Below the pieces are notes generated by a model. That model searched no databases and was not told the origin of the DNA. It worked only from the letters and a program-made list of their open reading frames with translations. From contig CACVBU010000917.1 of the NCBI GenBank assembly GCA_902728285.1, positions 1 to 64,000 of the forward strand: 64,000 bases of DNA. The letters are read 5' to 3'. Each line of letters opens with the position of its first letter. Positions within the stretch are counted from its first letter, which is position 1. The stretch is from Clytia hemisphaerica (lineage: Eukaryota > Cnidaria > Hydrozoa > Leptothecata > Clytiidae). The position numbers and the translations under genes were made by a program. Below are positions 1 to 11,921 of the stretch, one piece after another.

Positions 1-569
1 TACTTTTATGGACCTACCTGGTTATGCATTTAACAAATATAATTGATATCTACGTGAGCATGACCGTTAAACAATCATTCAGAACAAAAATAGTGACGAT
101 CTATTAAAATTAGTCGTTTGTTTCTTATAGAAAAAACGTTTAGAAACCAAAATTTCATGCTCTTAAAATAATCTTTCATATTCAAGACTTCGTGAGCAAA
201 AAAACATATATCTAATAAAACCGGAAAGTAATTTGACTAAGAACATTGATGTATGCTTATTAATAGTAATTCTTATAGATAAACATGCGTTTTTTGAGCC
301 AACAAATTTTTTTTGCAAAAATCTGCTTGAGCCATCTTTTACCTATGATGGTACCCTACTTTCATACAAAAAATCTGAAAAAATTAATGATTCAATTTTT
401 CACAAAGTCTAAAAAACCCGTTTTTTAGCCGTTTTTTTGGCCCAAATTTGCCCCCAAATTTTTTTTTTCGAAAAAAGGGCTCCGTCACATTTTGGCCACC
501 ACCATTTTGTACCTTTGTACCAAAAATCAAAAAATTCCTATGATTCAATCCTGAGAAAAGTTGGTAACA

Positions 570-610
570 GACGAACTAACGAACGGACGGACGAACGGAC
601 GAACAAACAC
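570..610. repeat. ACGA/ACGG tetranucleotide microsatellite
   Basis: A short run of imperfect GACGAACGGACG-type tetranucleotides interrupts AT-rich sequence. It has no coding meaning that I can see. Confidence 0.75.
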
Positions 611-699
611 AGGTTAATTTATAGGACCTCCACCGGGGTAGGTCCAAAAAGGTACTCAGACCGCGTCGGTGACGGGTGCCTAGGGTGAAAAATACTTTC

Positions 700-1480
700 C
701 TGAAAAACTGTTTTTTTGGCTTTTCTCGAGATTTTATCATTAGTTTTTTCTTATTTTTTACTTAAAGATGCGTATTAACAATGCCCAAAACATGGCCGAG
801 TCCGATTTTTGAGAAATTTTTTTTCCTGCCGAAAATTGCCGTTTTTCTGGATTTTCTTTGGACTTCTTCCTTATAATTGGTTGTTTTTTCATTCAAAAAC
901 ATTATTAATAGCAATGCCCACCATCAAGCATGTTTCAATTTTCAATGAAATTGATTTTTGAAGCCGGAACTATTTAAAAATCGCCGGAACAACCTTTTTT
1001 CGCCGGAAAGACAGTATTTCTTGAATTTCTCGAGCTGTACTTTACATTTTTCATGAAATTTTGCTCACTGATGCAAAATGACAATACCTAAAATACAACG
1101 GAGACCGAATTTCGAAAAAATTTATTTCCGGCTAAAAATGCTGGGAATATGCCGGAAAAACCGGTTTTTTGACATTTTCTCGAATTTTCATCATTAGTTT
1201 TCTTAGATTTTTTACACAAAGATTTTTACGTATGCTCAAATTATGGCAGAAGTCGATTTTCGAGAAAAATTATTTTCCGGTCTGAAATGCCGGAAATATG
1301 CCGTTTTTGCATGATTCATAATGTTAATAAAACTGATTTTTATAGCTGGGACTTTCTAAAAATTGCCGGAATCTCCAGAAAAACCGAAAAAACAGTTTTT
1401 CTTGAATTCTTTCATAACATGGCTGAGTCTGATTTTTAAGAAGACCATCATTCAATTGTTAATAAAACTGATTTTTGCAA
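700..1480. repeat. Degenerate tandem repeat, unit about 130-170 bp
   Basis: Recurring landmarks are TTCTCGA (about 725, 1027, 1171), CATTAGTTTTCTT, a run like GGCCGAGTCCGATTTTTGAGAAA, and GCCGGAA next to TATGCCG. They return in the same order at roughly 130-170 bp spacing. The units are strongly diverged, so this looks like an old satellite or a decayed element. A C14 tract at about 1497-1510 lies just beyond it. Confidence 0.5.
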
Positions 1481-1510
1481 CCTTCTATTTCTCTCCCCCC
1501 CCCCCCCCCA

Positions 1511-3297
1511 TCAACAATCGATGATGAAATTTAAGGCGTTATGTCTTCGCTAAACGCTATATTTTCTGACTTATTGTTTTCATTATTCTCCTTATTGCTA
1601 TCCAACTTTCATCATCAGGTAGGTCTATTTAGCATCTAGCTTGTTTTGTTTTTTTTAGGAGGGGGGTTTTCAGAGGTACAATCTCCAACACTGGTAATTA
1701 GGTCCTTCTGTTTTTTTTTTAATTTGACCATTTTTCAAACCCCTCCCCCGTGTATCAAGCATCTGAGAGTAATACGCTTGGATATGCGGTGATTTGCAAA
1801 ACTATTGAAATTATTATAACTAATTAGACTTAATCTAATTAAGAAATCAGAATGAATTTTTTTTTATTCCCTAACTCATTTCTATAATTATTATTTACAC
1901 CCACTTAAAATTATATCACCCACTTGGCGTAAATACACTTATCCTAAATTTATTGCCGACCCAAAAAAATATCAGCGTTTTGATTGGTCGAGAGCATCGA
2001 GATATTTGCGATATTTCATATTACTTTAGTCTGGAAATATGACCGGGTTGACTTTTGGGGGACTGGGTAAGCGGCGGGAGAAAAATCAAAACAAAACAGT
2101 CGAAAAGAACTGACCTTCGGAGAAACTGACTTGGGAATCAAAGGGAAAAACGCAACAAAAATATGTTCAGATTAACTTTTACTTTGGAGTTCTTCCATAA
2201 AAGACACTAAAATCAAATCTGATGAACTAAGAAATTATAAAACTACTTGACACCAGCCAAATATTTTCAACTTTTGGCAAATTTGTCCGTGTGGTAACCA
2301 AACAGTTTTTTATCAATGCATACAAAATAACTTGAGATTCTTGAATACTTGCCAATAAAATTTCTCATAACATAACAAGGGAAGTGTAATGTCTTGTATT
2401 AAACCAAATGACGAGTGATTTTTATAAAAGTTCTCTCCTAATTCTCTTTCTCGACAACAACGTACGCCCTTGACTTTTCAACTCAACAATCATTACATCT
2501 TCCTTCTGAAATTCGAAACATTTAGAGCTTGACGATAATCAAGAAAGTATCCAAATTGTTTTGCTGTTGAAAAAATGTTGTTCTTTAACCATTATTACAA
2601 GCATACATTTCCATCGTGGGACTCCTTTCCTCTGCTATTCTTTTCCATGGTCATATGTCATTGAAACAAAAAAAAGACTGAATGTTATCAATCTGATTAA
2701 TCCAATGATGGAGGGTTTCTTCTTCATCGAAACAATACTGTACATCATCTGCATTTTGAATTATCAATCTAGAAACTTTCAAATACATCTCTGAAAAATC
2801 TGCAACTTTTCAAAACAAAACTTCTGGATCGAAAATGATCGAAAAGTTTTGTTTCAAAACTTACTTCCGCCTTCTTCTGCTTCTGCGTTCGAACAAAAAC
2901 ATTCGATAACTTACCGCTGAAAATATTCACACAAAATATTTAATATTTCTCGTATTGCACTCGAAATCATGCGATAACTAGTACTTATTGTTTATCTCTC
3001 CGGTTTGAAACGAGAACTTTTGAAGCTTTTTTTTATAAAAAGTCATTCTGAAAATTTGAGATCGAAACCTTTTCTGTTCCTTTTTTTATGACTGTTTTAA
3101 CTCATTTGTTTTTACTGTCAAACATGTCTTAAAAGATATTTTATTTTATTCTACCGGGCCTCGTTTCTATTCCGTTTCCATGAGATACTTTGAAAATTGA
3201 AATATCTCAAGAACCGGAGAGCAAGAGCCATTATTATTAAAATTTAGCTTGTGAAAATAAGTATATACTTAGGTATAAGGCAATACACGGGTTTCGA
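1511..3297. other. AT-rich stretch without a recognisable feature
   Basis: Open frames here are short (the longest is 77 codons at 2561-2794) and show no family signature. No tRNA, element terminus or long repeat shared with the rest of the window was recognised. At about 3298 the sequence becomes colinear with the repeated block that recurs at 12487, 51520 and 61885. Confidence 0.5.
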
Positions 3298-3503
3298 AAT
3301 AGATGTTAAACATCTTAAATAAAAAGAAATCTTTTAAATATGAATAAAAAATCTTTTGAATGAATAAAAAGAGAAATTTGCAATTCACGTTTTATTACAG
3401 TAGAACATCCAAATTTGTGAAGCTTTCGGATGTTCTTAACTTTTTAAGTTTTAAGCCTAAAAATGTTCTTAACATGTTCTTATTTTCACTATTTTGCGAT
3501 TAA

Positions 3504-4711
3504 CAGGAAAAAAATTATTGATTCCCTAGCCTAGGGATTGTTTATTTTCAGATGTGGTTTTTTATTCGATCACATTAGTCTAGAATTTTTGGTTCGGGAA
3601 ATTAAGGAAACTAGGGAAATCTATTTTCCCATGCTGGAAGTGTATTACCAATGTGTTAGTGAAAACAGATTTCCACATGTGGAAAACTAATATTTTTAAC
3701 ATTCTAGGTTGCCCATTCAGAATTGCATCGGGAAATTAAAAATTCCAAGTTTTTCTAAACTGATTATGGATGAGTCGGGAAAAGAGAGATCACGAGTTTT
3801 GGAAATGATTACTTTCTACAAGCTAGGGAAAGGAAATATCACGAATTGTGACCTTGCTTGCCTTATTCTATTCTTTCTCTGGATCGGGAAATGTGATTTC
3901 TTTAATTAGGGAAATAAAATGTCCCAGATTGGGAAATTCGATTTCCCAAACTCTATAATTTGAGTGTATCCTTTAAACAATTAATTAAATCAGAACTTAT
4001 TTTTCAAACCTTAAGACAATTCAATCAAAAAATTTAAACTGTCAGAAATTAGAGCCTAAGTTCGGGAAATTTTTTTTAGGTTAGGGAAAATTGTTTTCCC
4101 TAACTTGTATTACGCATGCGTGAGAAAAAACCACAAGTGATTTTTCACTCAAAAGTGTTCGAGTCGTGTGTAAAGCAAACCATTATAAGGGTGTATTCGA
4201 TCAGTGTGTAACACAACGCTAAAGGTGAGGCGCCCCGCCAGGGCGGCATCATTCGTTCGCAATGGACTTGCGTCGCAAGGGCTCAGTGGATCGGTGAGAC
4301 GGGTTTGAGGTCATTACGTTGGCTCTCTAGTGCAGCTCCACTGTTGTGACAAAAGTGCCGGGATTCTCAAAGTAGCGCAAGTACATGTCAGAACGAATGA
4401 GAGCTATCGAACCAATGCTCACAGAATGATCGAATACATTTAATTATTTTACCAGCTTTCTATAAATCAGGATTTAATTCGTGAATATGGGTAACCCTAT
4501 GGGGTTTTATTGGGGTTCGCTCAAGAAAAGCACTTTTCAACAATAGGGAAATTCAACATCCCTAGGTAGTCATAAGATCGGGAAATTTCATTTCCATAAC
4601 TAGGGAGCTGTTGCACCTTCCCTAGTTAGGGATTGGTTAGGGAAAAATCTAGATTTCCAGATCTGGAAATATACATTTCCATAGCCTCGGGAATCAAAAT
4701 TTTTTCCTGTG
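3504..4711. mobile_element. MITE-like DNA transposon, 1.2 kb, rich in GGGAAA/TTTCCC
   Basis: The ends form an inverted repeat: CAGGAAAAAAATTATTGATTCC on the left pairs imperfectly with GGAATCAAAATTTTTTCCTG on the right. TAA flanks both sides (3501-3503 and 4712-4714). The paralogous blocks at about 12670-12690 and 62080-62100 read straight through this point, so they give the empty site and show that this is an insertion. No transposase ORF is present. The body contains many GGGAAAT/ATTTCCC words in both orientations. A 3-bp TAA-type target duplication would fit the PIF/Harbinger group, but that is inference. Confidence 0.7.
4189..4441. mobile_element. Nested MITE, about 250 bp, G+C-rich interior
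   Basis: TGTATTCGATCA at about 4192 and TGATCGAATACA at about 4429 are perfect inverted partners, with weaker pairing beyond them. They bound a G+C-rich island that contrasts sharply with the surrounding AT-rich element. A GGCTCAGTGG string resembles a tRNA box A, but no box B lies at a suitable distance. The target duplication is not obvious. Confidence 0.55.
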
Positions 4712-4799
4712 TAATTTTGTCCATTTCCCTAAGAAAGTAGCTGTGTTAGGGTCCGCAAAGCCTTAAAATGTTCTTTACTTGTTCTTAATATTTAAGCCT

Positions 4800-5960
4800 T
4801 ATGTTCTTATATAGTTTGTTATTATATAAAAAAAGTGCATCTGGATTTTGAATTAGATATTTGGGCAGCTTTCGCTTTGATCTCATGAAATTTAAGGAAA
4901 AAAAATAAACAACTAAACAAAGCAGAAAGTGGCCATGCGACGAGCAATTCTACATTAAAGGAAGAAATAGAAAGGGCAGAGCCCCCTAAGACAATTTTTC
5001 AACATTGATTTGATGGGAAATTACAAAAACATATCGAATATTTTACTTTTTCTATCATTTATCAATCATCTTCCTCATGTTTAGTTGTATTTTGTCATTT
5101 TTGCGTAACTTTCAGTGCAATTATTATGAATATTTGAAAATGCGCGACACACAGGGGATGCGGGCGTACAGTGGGACAAAATGTCGATTTGCGTACGTGC
5201 ATGCTGGACACGTGACAACTATGCAGTGCCACCGAGTTTCGGTCCAATATTTTACCCTAACAAAAAATCCTACTGGGTCTGTGAGAAAGGGGTGTTTATT
5301 TCTTTAATGTATTGAATTTAAGAAAGAAACATATTTTGAACGAATAAAAAGATTTTAATACCCGTGAAAACAAGTTAGCAAGTTCATAAATGATTAGAAA
5401 GATTAGGGCTAAATATTTATCAATGTAATCGGAGTAAAGTTTTGGAGGAATATTGGGAAGAGCTCCTGTAAAGTACACGAACACAGTGTTTGTCAGTAAA
5501 GGTTTAACCTTCACACTTGGCTTTTGGTGGGTAATCACAGTAAGTTAGTAGGTTATTTTAATTATTTTCTCATAATGATGTTGTAATCATATAATTAATT
5601 GTAATTAAACAACTTTATTTTTGCTGCTACCTATTCAATTCCAATTACATTTAATTTACACTAGAGAGCAAGACATTTTCATTATTCATATATAAATGCA
5701 AAGTTACACATTATGATTTAAATCTCATTTTATCCTTCAACTTAGTGTGTCACATTCAGTTTATATACTTCGTGCAGACAGGTTGACAGCTGAAAATCGC
5801 GTTTGGTTTTTTTTATTATACTTTTTAAGTGATTTTGAAAATTATATTTGAAACATAAAAAGTCATCAGATGTGTAAGCAAAAATCAAATAAGTTTAAAA
5901 AAATGTGTATGTGATGATTTTGAATTTTTTATATGGTAAAACATTTTTTTAATGTTTTTT
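4800..5960. repeat. Repeat block R1, copy 1
   Basis: AT-rich block recurring at about 12760-13460 (continuing after a LINE at 16187), 43090-44020, 51690-52840 and 62190-62788. Each copy has a G+C-richer core of about 140 bp (here 5135-5275) that is better conserved than its surroundings. A - strand open frame about 40-80 codons long follows it (5296-5538 here). I do not recognise a product. Its position just before a palindromic-core array is constant. Confidence 0.7.
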
Positions 5961-5968
5961 ATAATATG

Positions 5969-6426
5969 AACGATGTTAATCACTTCAGTGTTGAAATCGC
6001 TTTTTACTGTTGTTAAGGTTATTTTTCTTCTAGTTATATATTTCATGTTTATTAATAACGAGTTTTCTAAAATGAATGATGTTAATCACTTCAGTGTTGA
6101 AAATCGTTAGCTATCTTTTTTCGTAGATCTATTTTGAATAATTATATATTGTTTTGAGGTTTTTTATGTTTGATTACATATCATTTGTATGGTGATAACT
6201 TTAAAACAGTTTAAAATTATTTTTTTAAATAGGAACGATGTTAATCACTTCAGTGTTGAAAATCGTTGGTTATCTTTTTTGTCAAACATTATTTTGAAGA
6301 TGATACATTCTTTTGAGGGATTTTAATGTTTGATTTCATAACTTTTAAATGGTGATCATTTTAAAACAGTTTAAATTTATTTAAAATAAAGGAACGATGT
6401 TAATCACTTCAGTGTTGAAAATCGTT
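5969..6426. repeat. Palindromic-core array A (4 copies)
   Basis: Copies of a 34-bp core beginning AACGATGTTAATCACTTCAG and ending TTGAAAATCGTT lie at about 5969, 6075, 6234 and 6393. The ends AACGAT/ATCGTT and the centre CACT-TC-AGTG are self-complementary, so each core can fold into a hairpin. The spacers are AT-rich and much less conserved. The first copy ends in ATCGC instead of ATCGTT. Confidence 0.85.
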
Positions 6427-6569
6427 GGCTATCTTTTTGTAAATTGTACATTAAAAAGAACAATTAAATTTGATAAGTATCATTTTGTTTAAATCAATTA
6501 AAACCCAACTCATAAGAACAAATCATAACTTAAGATGTCTCTGTTTCTCTATTCTCATTCAATTATAAG

Positions 6570-6880
6570 ACACGATGAAATATTGTTAAAATTAAACCTT
6601 GCGAGGGATAAAATTTCAAATTTCTGTAGTGAAGGATATACTTTTCTTTGTTGTATAGATTCGGATAAGCTTCTTGATATTAGGTAGTTTGACTTCATCT
6701 GTTGATTTTACGCCAATCAATTTTAACTGTGTCGGCGAAAGCATATCAGGGGTGACTTATATCTGCTCTGGTGCCAGTGGGTAGTCTGCATGTTGGTCAT
6801 GTAATGAGGTGCTCGTTTGGTTTCGTTTCATCGAAATGATCAACACCCTTATGGTTTGCTATCCATGTCCTCTCGTCGAA
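6570..6880 (-). pseudogene. PolB polymerase-domain fragment (old Polinton)
   Basis: The - strand encodes a short PolB stretch including a NLYNKEKYILHYRNL-like segment and, further 5', a YPLAPE segment. These match the polymerase module of Polinton PolB proteins. The same fragment recurs at 18320-18620, where the 5' neighbour is exonuclease-domain sequence. Here it breaks off at about 6880 and continues directly into a different PolB exon, so the piece is a rearranged relic. No start or stop is meaningful. Confidence 0.6.
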
Positions 6881-7037
6881 CAACTATCTCATCCAAAAGT
6901 TCCATCAACATATCATTTCGAAATTGTTGATGGTTGTTCTCTTGGACAGGAAGAGGATCGAAATTTTGATTTACATCTAGATACGGTGGAACAACCATCT
7001 CTTGATTACCATAAACTACATTAAAAAGAAAAAACAA
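6849..7037 (-). pseudogene. Old PolB N-terminal acidic exon, fragment
   Basis: This - strand fragment reads VVPPYLDVNQNFDPLPVQ followed by NDMLMELLDEI, the signature of an acidic N-terminal exon also seen at 10376, 42020, 54730 and 59650. A polypyrimidine/AG acceptor precedes the exon (AATGTAG before TTTATGG). It is fused to unrelated PolB sequence after LLDEIV, which makes it a broken copy. Confidence 0.6.
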
Positions 7038-7685
7038 AATCTAATAAGTATCATTTTGTTTAAATCAAATAACTCTACTCAGATTTAAAAAATAATAATA
7101 ATAATAAAAAATGAATAAATCCAGGATTATAAAAAGAAACTAAAATTGTTATGACATTGATTGAGACAGATTTGTTAAATTTGAGAGTTTTGCTAATCTT
7201 GTAGTTTTGAAAGAAAAAAAAATTTACAATAATATAAACATGGTCAGTCTTTTAAAATTGTATATTAGAAATCATAGCTGGAAATGAAGGCAACCCCGGA
7301 ATATCGATGTCGATTAATATCGATTTTGCAAGAAGAAAAAGACAAGCAAGGTTAAAAAGCTACTTGCGAAATAGCCAAACTTACGGTAATTCAGAATCTT
7401 ATCAAAACGCTATATAGTGTCAATTAGATCTAATAATAAAGTAGGTAATATACTGGTAATACTTTATAGCAGTCAATTTACAATAACTAGTTCTTTTTGG
7501 TCGCTTTGGCTGCGCTTTTTGTTCGAAGTTGTCTTTGTGCACTTGTCGTCTTGCTGATCGTGATCTAAAGATTGATTTTACAAACATTAAATTTAAGAAC
7601 TGACAGTTTTACGAAAATAGCATACTCTTCCTCATATTTTGCAATATAATTCATAATTTATTATAGAGAGAAGCGGAAATAGCTT

Positions 7686-7963
7686 TCAAACAAAGCAAAA
7701 AACTGTTCCTTTGTAGACGTTATCGTGAACAAAGTTCACTTCTTTGAAGATTTTGTCTAGGTGTATCTTGTACCAAACAATCTCGTGGTCAAGTAAATGG
7801 CCACCACCATCGGGGATAATCCATTCACGATCGGTTGACCACAGGCGGTATGACAGCTGAACCTTTTCAGAGACCATCTCAAACTTGAACGGATGGGGAA
7901 CTGAGTGCTTCTCCATGGCAAATATATTGTCCTTAAACCAGCCAACGATGTCTTAAACAACAA
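7686..7963 (-). pseudogene. ORF-X family, truncated copy 1
   Basis: I do not recognise this family. The - strand reads MEKHSVPHPFKFEMVSEK, then a YRLWSTDREWIIPDGGGH segment, then FVHDNVYKGTVFCFV. Longer copies at 42600-43084 and 56640-57290 have about 80 further codons between the last two parts, including a Lys/Glu-rich, possibly helical stretch. That stretch is deleted here, which brings FKEV directly against NFVHDN. Conservation of the peptide across three copies suggests past coding. All copies lie next to PolB relics, so it may be part of the same old element. Confidence 0.45.
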
Positions 7964-8439
7964 TTAAATGTCTGTCAATCAAAAGCTGCCAACATCTCTT
8001 GGACCAGCTCATTCATTGTAACAGCATCTGTTTTCTTCAGATGGCGTGAAAGTACACTGAAAACCTAAAATTAGAAAAATAGGATAAAATTCAATGTTAA
8101 TTTAAACTAAAGACAAATCTAAAAGATATGCTACCGTGTCAAATTTATTCTAAAACTTTATTTTGCTGATGTCAGTATTTTCACCTTTTGTAAGTTTTGC
8201 TTTGATAACTTTTAAACTTTTTAAAGATTGAAAAAATATTTTTTTACACCCTTTGGTGACTTTCATTAGGATTTGACTAGAATACGGTCAGTGAAAAATA
8301 TATTTTGTTCACTAATCAGAGGTGTCAGTTTTTTAAAGTGTGATGGTTAGAAGTTCTATTAGTATTCTGGTCAGCCTGGTTCATACCTGGTCAATTTCTT
8401 CGAGTGTGTGACCCACCATGAGGAATGAAACTCGTACAT

Positions 8440-9010
8440 ACCTAATTACCTGATCTTTTGATATCCAGGGGCAGACAGGGGCATTAAAAATAAGACGGGT
8501 ATTTGATCGGACGTCTTGAAACTAAAACAAAACTTTAAAAGTAAAACTTTCTTATTCTTTTTTGCAAGGAAGATTTCTTCCGAAAATTTTTTCGAGACTT
8601 TCGAGACAAGTATTTTGTTAAAACGACTTTTTCTCAAAATTCTTTGATCCTTAATAAGTCCGATAGGCATTCATTCAAAAAGATGACATTAATAAACTTT
8701 ATTGGGAAGCACACTGGTGTCTCTTCATCTTTTTTAAGCTGTCACCATGGAGTCAATTGACTCCGTTGCTATGACAAGTTTGTGAGAAAGAAAAATTATG
8801 TAACAAGAGACGATATGACAAATAATTAGACGAAATTATCTCTTTGTTTTCATTTGAAATGTCAAGTCGAGGAGAAAGGGATATTATATGAATCTGATTG
8901 GCTGTTAATGATGTAATGTTACTTTCAGTCGCGACGATTGAACTATAATCGCCGGCGATTGAACAGTCACTTACATTTGTATAAAGCCACTTCAGATTAT
9001 TTCATGTTCT
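8440..9010 (-). repeat. Repeat segment R5 with small ORF, copy 1
   Basis: This segment of about 570 bp recurs at 57710-58280 in the same orientation and at 45955-46515 inverted. It includes a 74-codon - strand frame (8446-8670, Lys/Phe-rich, unrecognised) and perfect palindromes GGAGTCAATTGACTCC and ATCGCCGGCGAT. In the inverted copy an AATAAA lies near the centre. It could be a small mobile unit, but no terminal repeats were found. Confidence 0.6.
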
Positions 9011-9431
9011 TCTCTTTCTCTATTCTCATTCGATCTTACTCTATCGTAAAAGGATCCATTTTTAAACAATGACAAGTGAATGAAAACAAAATACATGTTT
9101 TTTTCTATAAGCAAGTGTATGCCTCTTGGGAATATAAAAATAAAAAAAAAGACGAAAAAACTTTTTTTCTAAAATTCATTCTTGTTATAAACTAATAGAA
9201 AAAATAATAAGTCTTTTTTTATTTTTCAGTTGAGTAATGTCCATGACACAGTGTCTTTATACCACACTCAAGGATATATCTTTTATCATCGAATACTGAT
9301 AAGGCTTTCTTATTAGTATGAATTGTAAACAGTTCGTGATTGAAAGAGCGTATATAGGAATAGGAAACTCGCTTATAGATTGTTTTCTCATTGATCAAAG
9401 TATCTGAAAGTTTAGATCTTTCTTTATGATG

Positions 9432-10380
9432 TTACCCTTGACACCCTTTTTTCCACTCGTCCATTATTGGTTGACTATGTTCATTTAGGCCCTCAACAAA
9501 ACTTAAAGAGTACATTTTAGCCTTAAAACCAATAAATTCATCCAGATGTTTCCCTTCAAGCTCATCCTTAAACTTACCAATCACCTTCTCATTCTCATCT
9601 AATTGGTAGGGATGACCTGTCAGATATCCACTGAAGTCGAAATGCTCCTTGTCACTCCAAAAATCTGCTTGGAGGTCCTCTGTTTGTATCCGATATGTCA
9701 AGTTTGCATCCGTAAATAACAGCTGTGATCGTTTACCAGGATACTTTGTTTTATGTAGTTATAATTGAAGTTGTACATGTGTAGCTTACTTAGGTCGAGA
9801 ACCCTGTATATACTAGACGGTTAAGAATCAACTTACTGATGGTGTTTTCGACGCTGACTAGATTCTCGTTGATGATGTTGAATCTCTTGAATGAGGGTTT
9901 AACAATGTGGGACCAGCGTTGCGGTGTTGTTAACAAGGTCGATGCTCCTGTGCTTACGAAGGTTCTCCATCGTTTTGCCAAAGCAGGAGTTGTTCATGAG
10001 TTTGAAAAATTCAACTTCGAATTTATCTCTTGCAAACTCTTGACCCATATCCACTTTTCCAATATCGTCAACTTTCTTATCCATTTCATTGAAGAAGTTC
10101 TCAACAAAGTCCAGCTCTTTCAGCTCAATTTTAGCCAAATCGGCAAAGTCCATCTCCATATTCACATTGAAATTGGATAAATCGATGTTTGGTTCTGATG
10201 ATGGAATATTAACTGCTGCTACAGGTGGTTGATGAGGAACATCATCAACTATCTCATCCAAAAGTTCCATCAACATATCATTTCGAAATTGTTGATGGTT
10301 GTTCTCTTAGACAGGAAGAGGATCGAAATTTTGATTTACATCTAGATACGGTGGAACAACCATCTCTTATTTTCTATAAA
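9432..10380 (-). pseudogene. Old Polinton PolB: acidic exon fused to palm domain (copy alpha)
   Basis: From right to left the - strand encodes the acidic exon (NDMLMELLDEI, FADLAKIELKELDF), then FEVEFFKLMNNS and FGKTMEN, then a TDANLTYRIQTED segment. The LMNNS..GKTMEN block and the following acidic motif are the palm of protein-primed PolB enzymes from Polintons. The acidic exon runs straight into the palm at GQEFARDKF, so the zinc-finger, HNH and exonuclease parts are missing. There are frameshifts at about 9785 and 9740, plus one private to this copy near 9905. The metal-binding motif, which normally has two acidic residues, reads TDANL. It is a dead relic. Confidence 0.75.
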
Positions 10381-10739
10381 CTACATTAAAAAGAAAAAAC
10401 AAAATTTAATAAGTATCATTTTGTTTAAATCAAATAACTCAGAAATAATAATAATAAAAAAAATAATCCAGGATTATAACTTTTAAAAGAAACTTCTCTT
10501 TCTCTATTATCATTCGATCTTACTCTATCGTAAAACGATCCATTTTTAAACAATGACAAGTGAATGAAAACAAAATATATGTTTGTATTTTTTATAAGCA
10601 AGTGTATGCCCCTTGGGAATATAAAATTCAACAATAAGATGAAAAAAACATTTTTTCTAAAATTCATTCTCGTTATAAACTAATAGAAAAAATTATAAGT
10701 TTTTTTTTATTTTCGAGTTTAGTAATGTCCATGAAGTTG

Positions 10740-10945
10740 TGGAAGTTTAGATCTTGCTTTATGATGTCACCCTTGACACCCTTGGCTTTTTCTACTCGTC
10801 CATTATTGGTTGATTATGTTCATTAAGGCCCTCAACAAAACTTAAAGAGTACATTTTAGCCTTAAAACCAACAAATTCATCCAGATGTTTCCCTTAAAGC
10901 TCATCCTTAAACTTACTAATGACCTTCTTATTCTCATCTGATTTT
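10740..10945 (-). pseudogene. PolB C-terminal palm fragment
   Basis: The - strand gives KAMYSLSFVEGLNEHNQPI-like peptide and a degraded FKDEL segment. It duplicates the C-terminal part of the palm exon seen at 9480-9600. It starts abruptly after about 10735 and ends at about 10945, where the sequence becomes the core-array leader. A second copy lies at 60000-60210. Confidence 0.6.
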
Positions 10946-11013
10946 CAAAATTTAAAGATGATTTTGAATTTTTTATATGGTAAAACATTTTTTTAATGTT
11001 TTTTTATAAAATG

Positions 11014-11363
11014 AACGATGTTAATCACTTCAGTGTTGAAAATCGTTGGTTATCTTTTTCGTAGATCTATTTTAAATAATTATATATTATTTTGAGGTTT
11101 TTTATCTTTGATTACATATCATTTGTATAGTGATCATTTTAAAACAGTTTAAAATTATTTTTTAAAAAGGGAACGACGTTAATCACTTCAGTGTTGAAAA
11201 TCGTTTGTTATCTTTTTTGTCAAATATTATTTTGAAGATGAAACATTCTTTTGAGGGTTTTTTATGTTTGATTACTTATCTTTTAAATGGTGATCATTTT
11301 AAACAGTTAAAATTTATTTAAAATAAAGGAACGATGTTTATCACTTCAGTGTTGAAAATCGTT
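11014..11363. repeat. Palindromic-core array B (3 copies)
   Basis: 34-bp cores lie at about 11014, 11172 (AACGAC variant) and 11330 (GTTTATC variant), spaced about 158 bp. Array H at 60276-60625 shares the GTTTATC change in its last copy, as expected for the alpha/beta duplication. Confidence 0.85.
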
Positions 11364-11559
11364 GGCTATCTTTTTGTAAATTGTACGTCATTTCGAAAGT
11401 TTTGGGTTAGGTTGGACTTCCATCCAAAGAAGATGCCCATGGATTTTACTTTACAATTCCTAGTTCTATTATAGCAAGTCTCTAATTTAAAATTTAAATT
11501 GGCTATCCAAGCCTAAGAAAGGGATCAATTTTCAAGACGATAGCCAGATCCGTCTTCAC

Positions 11560-11900
11560 ATCCGCTCGATCATGAATAATGAAACGATAGCTTTGACACC
11601 CTTGCGCTTTTTACCTTCAATTATATCTGAAAAAGCATCTTTCAAAAGAAATTCACAATGTCACTTAGATCTTTTCGAAATGTGTACGCATTTCTTAATT
11701 CATATCTCCATTTTTACATCGAAATTCGATGGATCAACGTTTGATTCTTCAGGTGAAATGTTCTAATTATCTGCTGCACGTTTTTGATGAGGAATATCAG
11801 TGATCTCATCCAAAAGTTCCATCAGCATATCATTTTGTAATTGTTGATGGTTGTTTTCTTGTTGATGGATATTAGAAGGAAGAGGATTGATATTTTGGTT
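11560..11900 (-). pseudogene. Second acidic-exon family, fragment
   Basis: The - strand carries NDMLMELLDEI-type sequence with neighbouring NHQQ-rich peptide, paralogous to but distinct from the acidic exon at 10276. The best copy is at 50566-50870, where IEFADLAKSELKKLDF follows. This copy is interrupted by a stop and a deletion. Its neighbour on the 3' side of the - strand is unrelated repeat sequence. Confidence 0.45.
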
Positions 11901-11921
11901 AGTAAAAGGTAAAAAGAAATA

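Noticed and set aside
437-688. 83-codon + strand frame covering the tetranucleotide repeat
   Set aside because: Its composition is dictated by the microsatellite and a T-run, and there is no family signature.
2561-2794. 77-codon + strand frame
   Set aside because: AT-rich, with no motif, paralogue or splice context.
4250-4330. Possible tRNA or tRNA-derived SINE (GGCTCAGTGG resembles box A)
   Set aside because: There is no box B at a workable distance and no cloverleaf. The TGTATTCGATCA inverted ends explain the island better as a MITE.
5969-6426. CRISPR-like array because of short conserved repeats with variable spacers
   Set aside because: The genome is eukaryotic, spacers are 70-130 bp and related between clusters, and there are no cas genes.
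7757-7963. Second open frame on the - strand overlapping ORF-X
   Set aside because: It is a shadow of the MEKHSVPH frame, which is the one conserved in all three copies.
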